Shown here: in pieces, positions 17,735 through 26,126 of the stretch
How positions within the stretch are numbered: position 1 is the first letter of the stretch
Layout of the letters: every line of letters begins with the position of its first letter
DNA from: Bifidobacteriaceae bacterium
Lineage (GTDB): Bacteria; Actinomycetota; Actinomycetes; Actinomycetales; WQXJ01
DNA: 64,000 bases
Reading direction: 5' to 3'
NCBI GenBank assembly: GCA_031267825.1
Contig: JAIRYJ010000013.1
Location: 124,001 to 188,000, forward strand
The notes under the pieces: generated by a model
Seen by the model: only the letters and a program-made list of their open reading frames with translations
The model's database searches: none
What the model was told of the DNA's origin: nothing
Position numbers and translations under genes: made by a program

Positions 17735-19483
17735 ATGTCTCGTTTTGTCTTGCCCGATGCCGTCCCCCAGGTTCCGTCCGAACGCCCGGCATCCGCTCGG
17801 CCGAAGGGTGTTATCCGACACCCTCCTAGCTGGATGCCACGGGCAGGATTGGCCACGCTAACGGCTATACCAGCCGTCTTTATCGCTCTGTTCTTTGTCT
17901 GGCCGGTGGTGACACTGGTGGCGAAGGGGTTTGTGGCTGATGGTCAGCTTGATCTGGGCGGATTTGGTGAAGTCATGGGTAAGGCTCGGACTTGGCGGCT
18001 GATTGGGCGGACCATCGCCCAAGCAGCCGCCGCCACATTTGTTTGTGCCGCCTTAGCTTTGCCTTTGGCGGCGCTCGCCTGGCGGCGTTCCTTCCCTGGC
18101 CGGACAGCCTTAAGGGCGCTACTGACAGCGCCATTCGCTTTGCCTTCGGTGGTGGTTGGGCTGGCCTTCAAAGCTCTCTTAGGCCGGGGCGGCCCGGTCG
18201 CTTTCTTAGGACTGGATCAGTCGTTCGCAGCGGTGGTGGCGGCCTTGGTGTTCTTCAATGTTGGTCTGATGGCTCGGGTTGTTGGCACCTTCTGGGCCGG
18301 GTTGGATCCTCGGAGCGAACAGGCCGCCCGGGTATTGGGGGCTTCACCTTGGCGGGCTTACTTGACAATCACCCTGCCCGCTTTAATGCCAGCCGTGGTG
18401 GCCGGCGGCTCACTGGTGTTTCTGTTCAGTGCGACAGCTTTCGCCCCGGTGTTGATCTTGGGCGGATCGGCCTACACCACTGTTGAAACCGAGATCTACC
18501 TTCAGACAGCTCAACTGCTGAACCTGCGGGCAGCGGCTGTTTTGTCAATTGTTCAGATGATCGTGGTGGCCGTGGCGCTCTGGTTCGGGGCTTGGGCCCG
18601 CCAACGGCGCGAACGCGCCTTGAAACAAGCCGGACGGGCAAGCCGGGAACAAGCCGGCATCTTGATGCCGCCCGCCACTTGGCGAAGTGACTGGCCTGGT
18701 ATAACAGCGGCCATCTTGGCTGGCGGGCTGATCTTGGCTCCGCTAGGGAACCTGGTTTACCTGTCATTCCGGACCAGTGGCGGTTTAGGGATCAGCAACT
18801 ATCTGGGCCTGGCCGCCCGTCCCGCCGGTCAGCCATATTCTCTGCTTGACGCCGCTGGACGGTCAGTTCTAATTGGGCTGGTGGCTGGGGCGCTGGCTTT
18901 GGCTTTAGGCCTCGCCCTGGCTGTGGTGTTGTCCCGTCCGGCCGTCGGCCGGACGGCCCGGCGCCTGAGAGGTTTACTGGATGGTGTTGCCATGGCACCT
19001 TTGGGGATTTCGGCTGTCACAGTGGGGTTTGGTTTTCTCATCACCTTGAACCGTGAACCGCTCAATCTGCGGACCTCGTTTTGGCTCATTCCGCTGGCTC
19101 AGGCGTTGGTGGCACTGCCTTTGGTAACTAGGAGTGTTCTGCCGCCGTTGCGGGCGATCAGCCCACGGTTACGTCAAGCCGCTGGCGTTCTGGGGGCCGG
19201 TCCGTGGCGTGCCTTCACCACTGTTGACCTGCCCGTGCTGCGGCGCGGCGCGATGGTGGCCGGGGCTTACGCCTTCGCTGTCTCAATCGGCGAGTTCGGG
19301 GCGACAGCTTTCCTGGTCCGGCCAGATACCACCACCTTGCCGGTGGCGATCTATAAGCTGCTGGCCCGGCCCGGCAGTGGCAACCTGGGCTTGGCGATGG
19401 CTGGCGCCGTGCTGCTGGCGACCCTAACAATGCTGGTCATGGCGCTAGCTGAACGATCGGATAGGAACTATGCCACTGTCTGA
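17735..19483 (+). CDS. thiP: Thiamine ABC transporter permease, two-domain
   Basis: Inner-membrane component of 582 residues made of two fused BPD-type permease halves (about 50-290 and 320-570), as in ThiP and FbpB. The EAA-loop-like segments are EQAARVLGASPWRAYLTITL and RQAAGVLGAGPWRAFTTVDL. The N-terminal tail before the first membrane segment (SRFVLPDAVPQVP...PKGVIRHPPS) is encoded by one CGATGCCG motif and one family B palindrome (17803-17828). It overlaps thiQ by 14 nt. Confidence 0.92.
   Translation: MSRFVLPDAVPQVPSERPASARPKGVIRHPPSWMPRAGLATLTAIPAVFIALFFVWPVVTLVAKGFVADGQLDLGGFGEVMGKARTWRLIGRTIAQAAAATFVCAALALPLAALAWRRSFPGRTALRALLTAPFALPSVVVGLAFKALLGRGGPVAFLGLDQSFAAVVAALVFFNVGLMARVVGTFWAGLDPRSEQAARVLGASPWRAYLTITLPALMPAVVAGGSLVFLFSATAFAPVLILGGSAYTTVETEIYLQTAQLLNLRAAAVLSIVQMIVVAVALWFGAWARQRRERALKQAGRASREQAGILMPPATWRSDWPGITAAILAGGLILAPLGNLVYLSFRTSGGLGISNYLGLAARPAGQPYSLLDAAGRSVLIGLVAGALALALGLALAVVLSRPAVGRTARRLRGLLDGVAMAPLGISAVTVGFGFLITLNREPLNLRTSFWLIPLAQALVALPLVTRSVLPPLRAISPRLRQAAGVLGAGPWRAFTTVDLPVLRRGAMVAGAYAFAVSIGEFGATAFLVRPDTTTLPVAIYKLLARPGSGNLGLAMAGAVLLATLTMLVMALAERSDRNYATV
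17803..17828 (+). repeat. Family B palindrome inside thiP
   Basis: AGGGTGT and ACACCCT arms (17805-17824) followed by CCTAG, within the coding region for the cytoplasmic N-terminal tail. The same layout occurs between ppa and the NlpC gene at 8364-8392. Confidence 0.55.
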
Positions 19484-20285
19484 CCCAACCAACACCGGCC
19501 CGGCGAACCCCGGGTCCACCCAAGACGAGACCCCGACCGGAAACCAAGTGGGCGGCATCGGACAAACCAACACCGGCCCGGCGAACCCTGGGTCCACCCA
19601 AGACGAGATCCAGACCGGAAACCAAGTGGACGGCATCGGACAAACCAAAACTGGCCTGAACGTGACCAGCGCCGTGGTGCGTTACGGGCAACTCGAGGCT
19701 GTCGCTGGGGCCAGCCTGGCTGTCGCGCCGGGGGAGGTTGTGGCGCTGCTCGGGCCGTCCGGCTGCGGCAAATCGACCTTGCTGCGGGCGATCGCTGGGC
19801 TGGAGCGGCTGACCGGTGGACGGGTCGAATGGGACGGGCAGGACCTGGCCAGGGTGCCTGTCCACCGGCGTCGGTTTGGCTTGATGTTCCAAGACGGGCA
19901 ACTGTTTCCGCACCTCAATGTGGCTGACAATGTTGGTTATGGGTTGCGTTTAGACGGGCTCGGGCGGCCTGCCCGGGCGCTGGCAGTGACCGAACTGCTT
20001 GAACTGGTTGGTTTGGCGGGTTTTGAACAGCGTGATGTCGCCACCTTGTCTGGCGGTGAAGCCCAGCGGGTCGCTTTGGCGCGGTCGCTGGCGCCCCGGC
20101 CACGGTTGTTGCTGCTAGATGAGCCGCTGTCGGCGCTGGATTTGGAACTCCGGGCTGAACTCGGCTCGATCGTCCGCGCCGTCCTGGCATCGGCCAAAAC
20201 GGGGGCTCTTTGGGTGACTCATGACCGGGCAGAAGCGGAGATGGCTGACCGGGTCCTGCGGATGTCGGCCGGGAGGGTCGTCTGA
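19470..20285 (+). CDS. thiQ: Thiamine ABC transporter ATPase
   Basis: ATP-binding subunit powering ThiBP. Walker A GPSGCGKST starts at residue 95, the signature LSGGEAQRVALARSL follows, and Walker B LLLLDEP ends before SALD. Family members start close to the first beta strand; here about 60 extra residues precede it. Residues 8-33 and 34-59 are two copies of one 26-residue unit encoded by a 78-bp tandem duplication. ATG 19470 with GGATAGGA upstream overlaps the thiP end. Whether the extension is made into protein is not certain. Confidence 0.93.
   Translation: MPLSDPTNTGPANPGSTQDETPTGNQVGGIGQTNTGPANPGSTQDEIQTGNQVDGIGQTKTGLNVTSAVVRYGQLEAVAGASLAVAPGEVVALLGPSGCGKSTLLRAIAGLERLTGGRVEWDGQDLARVPVHRRRFGLMFQDGQLFPHLNVADNVGYGLRLDGLGRPARALAVTELLELVGLAGFEQRDVATLSGGEAQRVALARSLAPRPRLLLLDEPLSALDLELRAELGSIVRAVLASAKTGALWVTHDRAEAEMADRVLRMSAGRVV
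19491..19646 (+). repeat. Two tandem 78-bp repeats at the 5' end of thiQ
   Basis: Units 19491-19568 and 19569-19646 are nearly identical and in frame; each ends with CGGCATCGGACAAACC, a copy of the recurrent motif in this window. A truncated third start (AAAACTGGCC) follows. Confidence 0.92.
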
Positions 20286-20376
20286 ACGCTCGGCGGATCG
20301 TCTGACCACTCGCGGCCGCGATACGGCCCGGTGGGCCTGGACCGGTGTGGCGATTCAGGAGCAAACTGGAAACACT

Positions 20377-20976
20377 ATGACTGATTCAATCCTGGCCCGG
20401 ATCAATCAGGGCCTGCTTTACACCGAAACTGACGCGGCTTTCCTGGCTCATGACCGGCGCAGCGATCTGATATTCGAGTACAACCACACGGCGCCTGGTT
20501 TGGCTGACCGGAGGCGGGAGCTATTGGAAGCGATTTTCGGGTCGATTGGCCAGCGGGCCGTCCTCAATCCGCCATTCCACGCAGGCTATGGCAGTAATAC
20601 GCACATCGGTGACGATTTCTACGGCAACGCCAATATTTGCTTTATCGATGATGTTGAGATCAGGATCGGCCACGGCGTGATGATCGCCTCCAACACAACA
20701 CTGACCACAACCGGCCATCCGGTCCATCCTCAGCTCCGCTTCGATTTCAACCGTTTCTCTGAGCCGGTCATCATTGAGGACAAAGTCTGGATCGGCGCCA
20801 ACGCGGTTGTTTTGCCCGGTGTGCGGATCGGTTTCGGTTCTGTCATTGGGGCGGGCAGCGTGGTGACTCGCGACGTGCCACCTATGGTGATCGCGGTCGG
20901 TAGTCCGTGCCGCGTCCTGCGCCCAATAACTGAAGCTGATTTGGCCCAGCGCCAGCCACCGGCTGGACAGTTGTAA
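20377..20976 (+). CDS. Sugar O-acetyltransferase (maltose/galactoside type)
   Basis: A left-handed beta-helix acetyltransferase of the Maa/LacA/NodL group, 199 residues, acting on a sugar with acetyl-CoA. The N-terminal MTDSILARINQGLLYTETDA is the Maa domain. The hexapeptide part includes NPPFHAGYGSNTHIGDDFYG, GHPVHP with the catalytic histidine, and IIEDKVWIGANAVVLPGV. It is 91 nt after thiQ; a functional link with thiamine import is not evident. A longer in-frame version reaching into thiQ is rejected. Confidence 0.9.
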   Translation: MTDSILARINQGLLYTETDAAFLAHDRRSDLIFEYNHTAPGLADRRRELLEAIFGSIGQRAVLNPPFHAGYGSNTHIGDDFYGNANICFIDDVEIRIGHGVMIASNTTLTTTGHPVHPQLRFDFNRFSEPVIIEDKVWIGANAVVLPGVRIGFGSVIGAGSVVTRDVPPMVIAVGSPCRVLRPITEADLAQRQPPAGQL

Positions 20977-21274
20977 GGCCCGGTCTGGTGGTCTGAAACT
21001 AGGCCACCACGGCCCGCGATTACCGGCCGCTGAGTCAGGCGGCCCGTCCGCTAGTGGAGCGTTCTTGCTGTTCAGGGCCTTAGGTCCGGGTCTTTAGCGA
21101 ATCGGTTTGGCTTGCGGCGGCTAAACCCGCACGGTGTCCGGTGCGCCCAGACAGCCTGAGTCTTGCCCGCCGGGAGCTGAGTCGGTTGGCGTGGCGGCCT
21201 TGAGCAGCACTATTAGTTGGATTGTTCAACTATCGGCCGGACCGCTCAACCGTTTCAATCTGACAAGGACCACG
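20977..21274 (+). other. Intergenic leader, no gene seen
   Basis: About 300 nt between the acetyltransferase and the GNAT-GST fusion. An in-frame extension of the next gene to 21134 is open, but it lacks a ribosome-binding site and domain content. No convincing promoter or riboswitch was recognised. Confidence 0.4.
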
Positions 21275-23023
21275 ATGCCTCAAGAGGCCTCAACCACAGC
21301 CCTCCTGGATGACCTGCCGCCTTGGGCGCACTCGGTCAGCCTGGATGGCGGCCGGCGGATCCGCCAAGCCAGGCCGGAGGAGTTCGCCGCGGTTGAGGAA
21401 ACACTCGTCACCGCGTTCACCACCGGCTGCTGGGTGGCGCCCGCCTATCAGGCGGGCCTCCAGACGGTGCGCCGCCGGGCCGAAACTTGGCACATCTGGG
21501 TGGTGACCGATTCCAGTCAAGAAATCCTCGGCGTGGTCCTGACGCCACGGGTGCGTTACTGGCGGGCACCTGATTTTAGTTTCTCTGTTTTGGCGACAGC
21601 TCCGGCCGGGCGCGGTTTGGGCCTCGGCGGCGAACTGGTCGATCACGCCGTCAACCTGGCCCGGGCCTACGGGTTTGAGCGTCTGTTGATTCATTCAAGT
21701 CCGCAAATGTCGCGCGCTCATCAGCTCTATTACGCCAAGGGTTTTGTCCGGCGGATCGATCAAGAAACCATGTTCGCCTCCGAGTTTGATGAACGTCTGC
21801 TGACTTTCACTTACCGCGTTCCGCGTCCTTTGCCATCACATCAGGTGATCCGCCTTGAGCCGGCCTCACCGGACCCGGCCGCCTTGGTGTTCAACCGCCG
21901 GGCGGAGGCCTCAGACCGGGCGGCTTGGCCGCTTCCGGCTGGGCGATTCGATCAGACCGGATGGTTCTGGCCGGATCAGGGCGAAGCCTCCTGGCGCGAC
22001 TCGGGTGCGGCTTTGGCGAGCGCCGGGCCGGCCGTCACCCAGCGGGTCTTGACGGAACTGAGCCTCAGGGGCCGTCTGATTCTGCCCCAGCAGTTCAGCG
22101 CCAGCCAGTCCGCGCGGCAGATTTTGGGTGACGTTTGGGCCGGTTTGGTTACAACGCTTCATTCTCCGTTGGACGATGCCGTCGCCTTGGGTCGGTCAAT
22201 CGCTTGTGCCCGGCTCGACTGGCTGGAAGCCAGTCTCGCCTCTAGCGGCCCGTTTTTGTGCGGTGCGGCACCTGGACCTAGTGATGCCGCACTGGCAGCG
22301 GTCCTGGTCCGCCTTGATTTGGCGTTGCGCGGCGGCCTTGGTTTTGGGGCGCCAGCCGCACCTTATTGGCCGGGCCTGTGGAATCTGGCTCGGCGGGTAA
22401 TCCAAACGGCCGGACTGACCCAGGAGCTACTTGTTCTAACCGGACTGGCGGCCCGGCCGGATGGCGGGTTCAACCAGCCGTATGGTCCTTTACCTGAAGT
22501 GTTCGGCCTGCCAGATATTCGCGCCGCCTGGTTGGATCGTGCCAGCGGGTCACGCTTGGTGCTGCCTCCGCCTGACCGTTCGGTGCCGGCGACTCCGTGG
22601 AGTGGCGATTTGCCGCCTTCGCCGGAGTCGGCGCTGGACCTGGCGGCGGAGTTGACGGCCGCCAGCGTGACCCGTCAAGTGGCGCGGCCGACCGCCCAGG
22701 TGGCTCATTTCAATGACTTGATCGGAACTGATCTGGCTGGTTCCGTTCAGCGTTTGGCGGCCGGGGCTGGCGCCCAAATCCAAGTCGCTTTACGGCGTGT
22801 CCTATTCGCCCGTTTAGCTTGGTTTGAGGCCCGGCTAAGCCAGTCGCCCTACCTGCTGGGCCCGGAAATATCCGGTCCTGACTGGCGTTTGGCCCGCTTC
22901 CTTGAACTGTGGCGGTCTGGCCGGCTGCCTGGGTTGTTGCCGATTGACCCGGTGCTGAAGGATTACCCGGTTCTGGAGTCATTTCGTGAACGGCTGGCGA
23001 GTTCCTCAGCGGCAGCGGTCTGA
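21275..23023 (+). CDS. GNAT acetyltransferase fused to two GST-C-like modules
   Basis: A 582-residue fusion that I do not know as a named family. Residues 30-185 are a GNAT domain with the acetyl-CoA loop APAGRGLGLGGEL (109-121). Two downstream segments each resemble the helical C-terminal domain of Xi-class glutathione transferases: ARLDWLEASLASSGPFLCG with PYWPGLWNLARRV, and ARLAWFEARLSQSPYLLGP with DWRLARFLELW and YPVLESFRERL. No thioredoxin-fold domain with a catalytic Cys precedes either. ATG 21275 follows AAGGA by 5 nt. It heads a cluster with a full-length Xi-class GST and peptide import genes. Confidence 0.75.
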   Translation: MPQEASTTALLDDLPPWAHSVSLDGGRRIRQARPEEFAAVEETLVTAFTTGCWVAPAYQAGLQTVRRRAETWHIWVVTDSSQEILGVVLTPRVRYWRAPDFSFSVLATAPAGRGLGLGGELVDHAVNLARAYGFERLLIHSSPQMSRAHQLYYAKGFVRRIDQETMFASEFDERLLTFTYRVPRPLPSHQVIRLEPASPDPAALVFNRRAEASDRAAWPLPAGRFDQTGWFWPDQGEASWRDSGAALASAGPAVTQRVLTELSLRGRLILPQQFSASQSARQILGDVWAGLVTTLHSPLDDAVALGRSIACARLDWLEASLASSGPFLCGAAPGPSDAALAAVLVRLDLALRGGLGFGAPAAPYWPGLWNLARRVIQTAGLTQELLVLTGLAARPDGGFNQPYGPLPEVFGLPDIRAAWLDRASGSRLVLPPPDRSVPATPWSGDLPPSPESALDLAAELTAASVTRQVARPTAQVAHFNDLIGTDLAGSVQRLAAGAGAQIQVALRRVLFARLAWFEARLSQSPYLLGPEISGPDWRLARFLELWRSGRLPGLLPIDPVLKDYPVLESFRERLASSSAAAV

Positions 23024-23050
23024 CTAAGAAATCCATTATTATCCAAACGA

Positions 23051-23105
23051 CCTTTACAATCCTTTACAAAAGTTGACTTCGTTGGCCGCCGGACGCGAAT
23101 ATAAC
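23051..23105 (+). promoter_or_regulatory. Candidate promoter with direct repeats
   Basis: CCTTTACAAT and CCTTTACAAA sit 10 bp apart (23051-23070), immediately upstream of TTGACT (23073-23078) and, 18 bp on, GAATAT (23097-23102). The 10-bp repeat period suggests a regulator binding one DNA face next to the -35 element. Confidence 0.45.
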
Positions 23106-23158
23106 AATGTGACAATCAACGATTGGCGGAGCGTTCAAATACACCGCCGAATGTGTCA

Positions 23159-23183
23159 GGAAGACGCTACCTGAGCGTCTTCC
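23159..23183 (+). promoter_or_regulatory. Leader hairpin upstream of the GST gene
   Basis: GGAAGACGCT and AGCGTCTTCC form a perfect 10-bp stem with a 5-nt loop. CGCCGAATGTG lies just before it (23145-23155), as in the metY upstream region. A tiny frame ATG-TGT...TGA (23151-23174) spans part of the stem. No T-run follows, so it is either a weak terminator or a leader control element. Confidence 0.4.
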
Positions 23184-23323
23184 CATCTTGGCCGTTACGG
23201 TAAGACACACCTCGTTTCACAGTTCGGTTCATTCCGTCCTATAACGCCGCGCTATTACACGCGCCGCATCATCCCAAAAAGCAAGACTTCCGCTCTACTA
23301 ATCACTCTCTCAAGGAGATAAAC

Positions 23324-24418
23324 ATGGCTACATTAACCGCCGAGCTAGAAAATGATATTAAGGCTCGACCCGCCCCAGTGCCGCAGGGAAGTTTCCCTGA
23401 ACTAAGCGCCGAACAAACTACCGATGGCGCGTTCAGACGCCAGCGAAATTGGTTCACATCACATTTCGGGACTGGCCCTGGCGAGTTCCCGGTTGAACCG
23501 GGACGCTATGTGCTGGCCGGAAACACTGGTTGTGGCTGGAACCGGCGCCAGCAGATCGTTCTGCGTCTGCTCGGCTTGACTGAAGTAGTCCCTTTCGCTC
23601 TGCTGACCGGCCGTGATGATGACGGCTGGGTGATCGCCCAGCACGGCAATACCCTCAGGGAGCGATTCGGCACCGAACGTCTCAACGACTTCTACCGCCG
23701 GACCGATCCGAACTTCCAAGGCCGTGGCACTTCACCCACAGTGATCGACACTAAGACAGGTTTCGTTGTTTCAAACAACTATCATCTGTTGTCCTACGAA
23801 TGGGAAACAGCCTGGTCAGCGCATCACGCCCCGGACGCGCCGGACCTCTACCCGGTACCGCTGCGGCGTGAGATTGACCTGCTCAACCAGCAGATCTTTG
23901 ATGATGTCAACAACGGCACCTACAAACAGATTTTCGCCACTAATCCGGCAGCCGCCGCCGCCGCTAAAGCTGTCTTTGAGGCCCGCTTGGCGGACTATGA
24001 CTTCCGTCTGGCGTCACGGCGTTACCTCTTCGGCCCGCGGATTACTGATTCGGATGTGCGCTTGTTCCAAACTTTGTCGAGCTACGAACGCGGCTATCGG
24101 CCCGGCATCGTCCGGCTTTTTGGCGAAGACAAAACCGTTCACTTGACGGCTTACCCCAACCTGTGGGCCTACGCCCGTGATCTGTTCGCGCAGGGCTTCG
24201 CCGACGAGCGCGAACAGTATTTCCTTGGGCTGCTACCTGGCCCGTCCGGCGAATACGCCAAACGCGGTGGGCTTGGTGGCGAGGGCGATAATTTGCCGTC
24301 TGGCGCGGAGGCGTTAGCGCGCTGGCGCGAACCACACGGCCGCGAAAGCCTGACCGGATCACCGTTCTATTCCGGCCCTGGTGGCGGCGGTTCTTTTGAA
24401 CGCTGGACGTTCGCCTGA
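23324..24418 (+). CDS. Glutathionyl-hydroquinone reductase-like Xi-class GST
   Basis: Family members (ECM4/YqjG/PcpF) reduce glutathionyl-hydroquinones using an active-site cysteine. The 364-residue protein has Cys70 in GNTGCGWNRRQQ; the usual motif is CPWA, so the residues after the cysteine differ, as in some actinobacterial relatives that may use mycothiol. The C-terminal domain has ARLADYDFRLASRRYLFGP and YPNLWAYARDLF. AAGGAGATAAAC precedes the ATG. It sits between the GNAT-GST fusion and a peptide importer. Confidence 0.85.
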   Translation: MATLTAELENDIKARPAPVPQGSFPELSAEQTTDGAFRRQRNWFTSHFGTGPGEFPVEPGRYVLAGNTGCGWNRRQQIVLRLLGLTEVVPFALLTGRDDDGWVIAQHGNTLRERFGTERLNDFYRRTDPNFQGRGTSPTVIDTKTGFVVSNNYHLLSYEWETAWSAHHAPDAPDLYPVPLRREIDLLNQQIFDDVNNGTYKQIFATNPAAAAAAKAVFEARLADYDFRLASRRYLFGPRITDSDVRLFQTLSSYERGYRPGIVRLFGEDKTVHLTAYPNLWAYARDLFAQGFADEREQYFLGLLPGPSGEYAKRGGLGGEGDNLPSGAEALARWREPHGRESLTGSPFYSGPGGGGSFERWTFA

Positions 24419-24473
24419 TAGCGGCGGCAAAACCACCCGCCTAAATCTCAACTAACACAAGAGAGTCTAAACA

Positions 24474-26126
24474 ATGAAACATTTCTTTTCCCGTTCAGCT
24501 ATCGCGCTGACTACCGCTACGGCCTTAACGCTCAGTTTGGCCGCTTGCGGCGATAATTCAACGCCGTCTAACAACACCACTAATGGCTCCGAAACAGGTG
24601 CGCCTTATAATCCGATCTCGATCGCCGCTACGCCACCCGATGGCCCGTTGATTCCAACCGACACTGAGGAAGCTGGTCGCAAAACTCTGGTTTGGGTGAT
24701 TTTTGACGGTTTGGTCCGGACTGATTCCAAGGGCGCGGTCATTAACGAAGTGGCCGAATCGATCACAACAGATGACGCCATCACTTACACCATCACCGTC
24801 AAGGCCGGCCAGAAGTTCGCTGACGGTTCGGCGTTGACAGCGGCTAGTTTTGTTGACGCCTGGAACTGGGGTGCGCGCATCGAGAACGCTCAGAAGGCGG
24901 CCGGTGATCTGGCTGTCATCAAGGGGTACGATTCCGTTCATCCGCGTCAGGCCGATACGGCGGCTACCGCGACCGAGTTGAGCGGTTTGACCTTGGTGGA
25001 CGATTTGACGTTCACTGTCGAGTTAACCGAGCCGTGGTCTTCTTTCCCAGCTCATCTCACTTCGGTGGTTTTCTCGCCTCTGCCGCAGGCTTTCTTTGAT
25101 GACGTCGAAGCTTGGAAAGCTAATCCGTTCGGCAACGGCCCTTACCAGATCCGTGGCGAGATTGATGAGGCCACCGGCACTTATCTGGAAATCAACCCTA
25201 ATTACACAGGGACCCGTGTGCCGCAAAACACTGGCATTTACTACCGTTACTACACCGACCCGGACGCCATCTATCAGGATGTCTTAGCCGATAACCTTGA
25301 CCTTGGCAGTGCTTCTGGTGGTGGACTGCTGACCGCTGAAGCCGATTTTGGGGAGCGTTTCCTGACCGGTCCGGGCGGTCCGACCCAGACCCTAACATTC
25401 CCGATTTACGATGAGTTCTGGGGCAGTCCTCAGGGGTTGACCGTACGCCAAGCCATTAGCCACGCGATTAACCGCGAAGAGATTGTGGACACAATTTTCA
25501 ACGGTTTGGGCCAGGCCGCTAAAGAGTTCACGCAGATCGGTTTAGACGGCTGGCGTGATGACATTCCCGGTAATGAGGTTCTAGATTTCGACGTTAGCCT
25601 TGCCAAGAGCCTGCTAGAACAAGCCGGCGGCTATCCGCGTGACGAGTTACCGATCTACTACAACGCTGATGGGGCGCACAAGGAATGGGTCGAAGCGGTG
25701 GCTTACCAGATCCGGGAAAACCTTGGCATCAATGCCGTCCCGGCACCGGTCACCACCTTCCCGGACTTCCTGGAACAACGTGACAACAGGGAGTTCACTG
25801 GCCCGTTCCGGGCGTCTGAAATCCCATTCAGCCCTGGCCTAGATGACATGTTACGCAACATCTATTCCCGGGCTGGGGGTGCTTCGAGTGGTTCTGGCTG
25901 GACGTCAGATGAATACGAGGCTCTGCTGGCTGAAGGACGCAGCGCCCTGAGCATAGATGAGGCCGTTGTGTACTTCAATCAGGCCCAGGAAGTCTTGTTC
26001 CGCGAGCTGCCGGCCATTCCGTTGTGGTATTCGTTCGGTGCTTCCATCTATTCGACCAAGATCACCAATGTTGAACGTTGGCCAATTGGTGGAACACCGG
26101 TTTTCTTGATCCAGAAGACGGCCTAA
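24474..26126 (+). CDS. Oligopeptide ABC transporter substrate-binding lipoprotein
   Basis: SBP_bac_5 family (OppA/DppA-like), 550 residues. The signal peptide ends in SLAAC (lipidated Cys25). The family core is visible in ISIAATPPDGPLIPTD, VKAGQKFADGSALTAASFVD and LTVRQAISHAINREEI. It begins 55 nt after the GST gene and its stop overlaps the next start (TAATG), so it belongs to one operon. Ligand unknown; hydrolases on both sides of the permease genes suggest peptides or peptide conjugates. Confidence 0.92.
   Translation: MKHFFSRSAIALTTATALTLSLAACGDNSTPSNNTTNGSETGAPYNPISIAATPPDGPLIPTDTEEAGRKTLVWVIFDGLVRTDSKGAVINEVAESITTDDAITYTITVKAGQKFADGSALTAASFVDAWNWGARIENAQKAAGDLAVIKGYDSVHPRQADTAATATELSGLTLVDDLTFTVELTEPWSSFPAHLTSVVFSPLPQAFFDDVEAWKANPFGNGPYQIRGEIDEATGTYLEINPNYTGTRVPQNTGIYYRYYTDPDAIYQDVLADNLDLGSASGGGLLTAEADFGERFLTGPGGPTQTLTFPIYDEFWGSPQGLTVRQAISHAINREEIVDTIFNGLGQAAKEFTQIGLDGWRDDIPGNEVLDFDVSLAKSLLEQAGGYPRDELPIYYNADGAHKEWVEAVAYQIRENLGINAVPAPVTTFPDFLEQRDNREFTGPFRASEIPFSPGLDDMLRNIYSRAGGASSGSGWTSDEYEALLAEGRSALSIDEAVVYFNQAQEVLFRELPAIPLWYSFGASIYSTKITNVERWPIGGTPVFLIQKTA

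Noticed and set aside
20221-20376. Extended start of the sugar acetyltransferase overlapping thiQ
   Set aside because: The Maa domain begins exactly at ATG 20377 and the extension has no similarity to the family.
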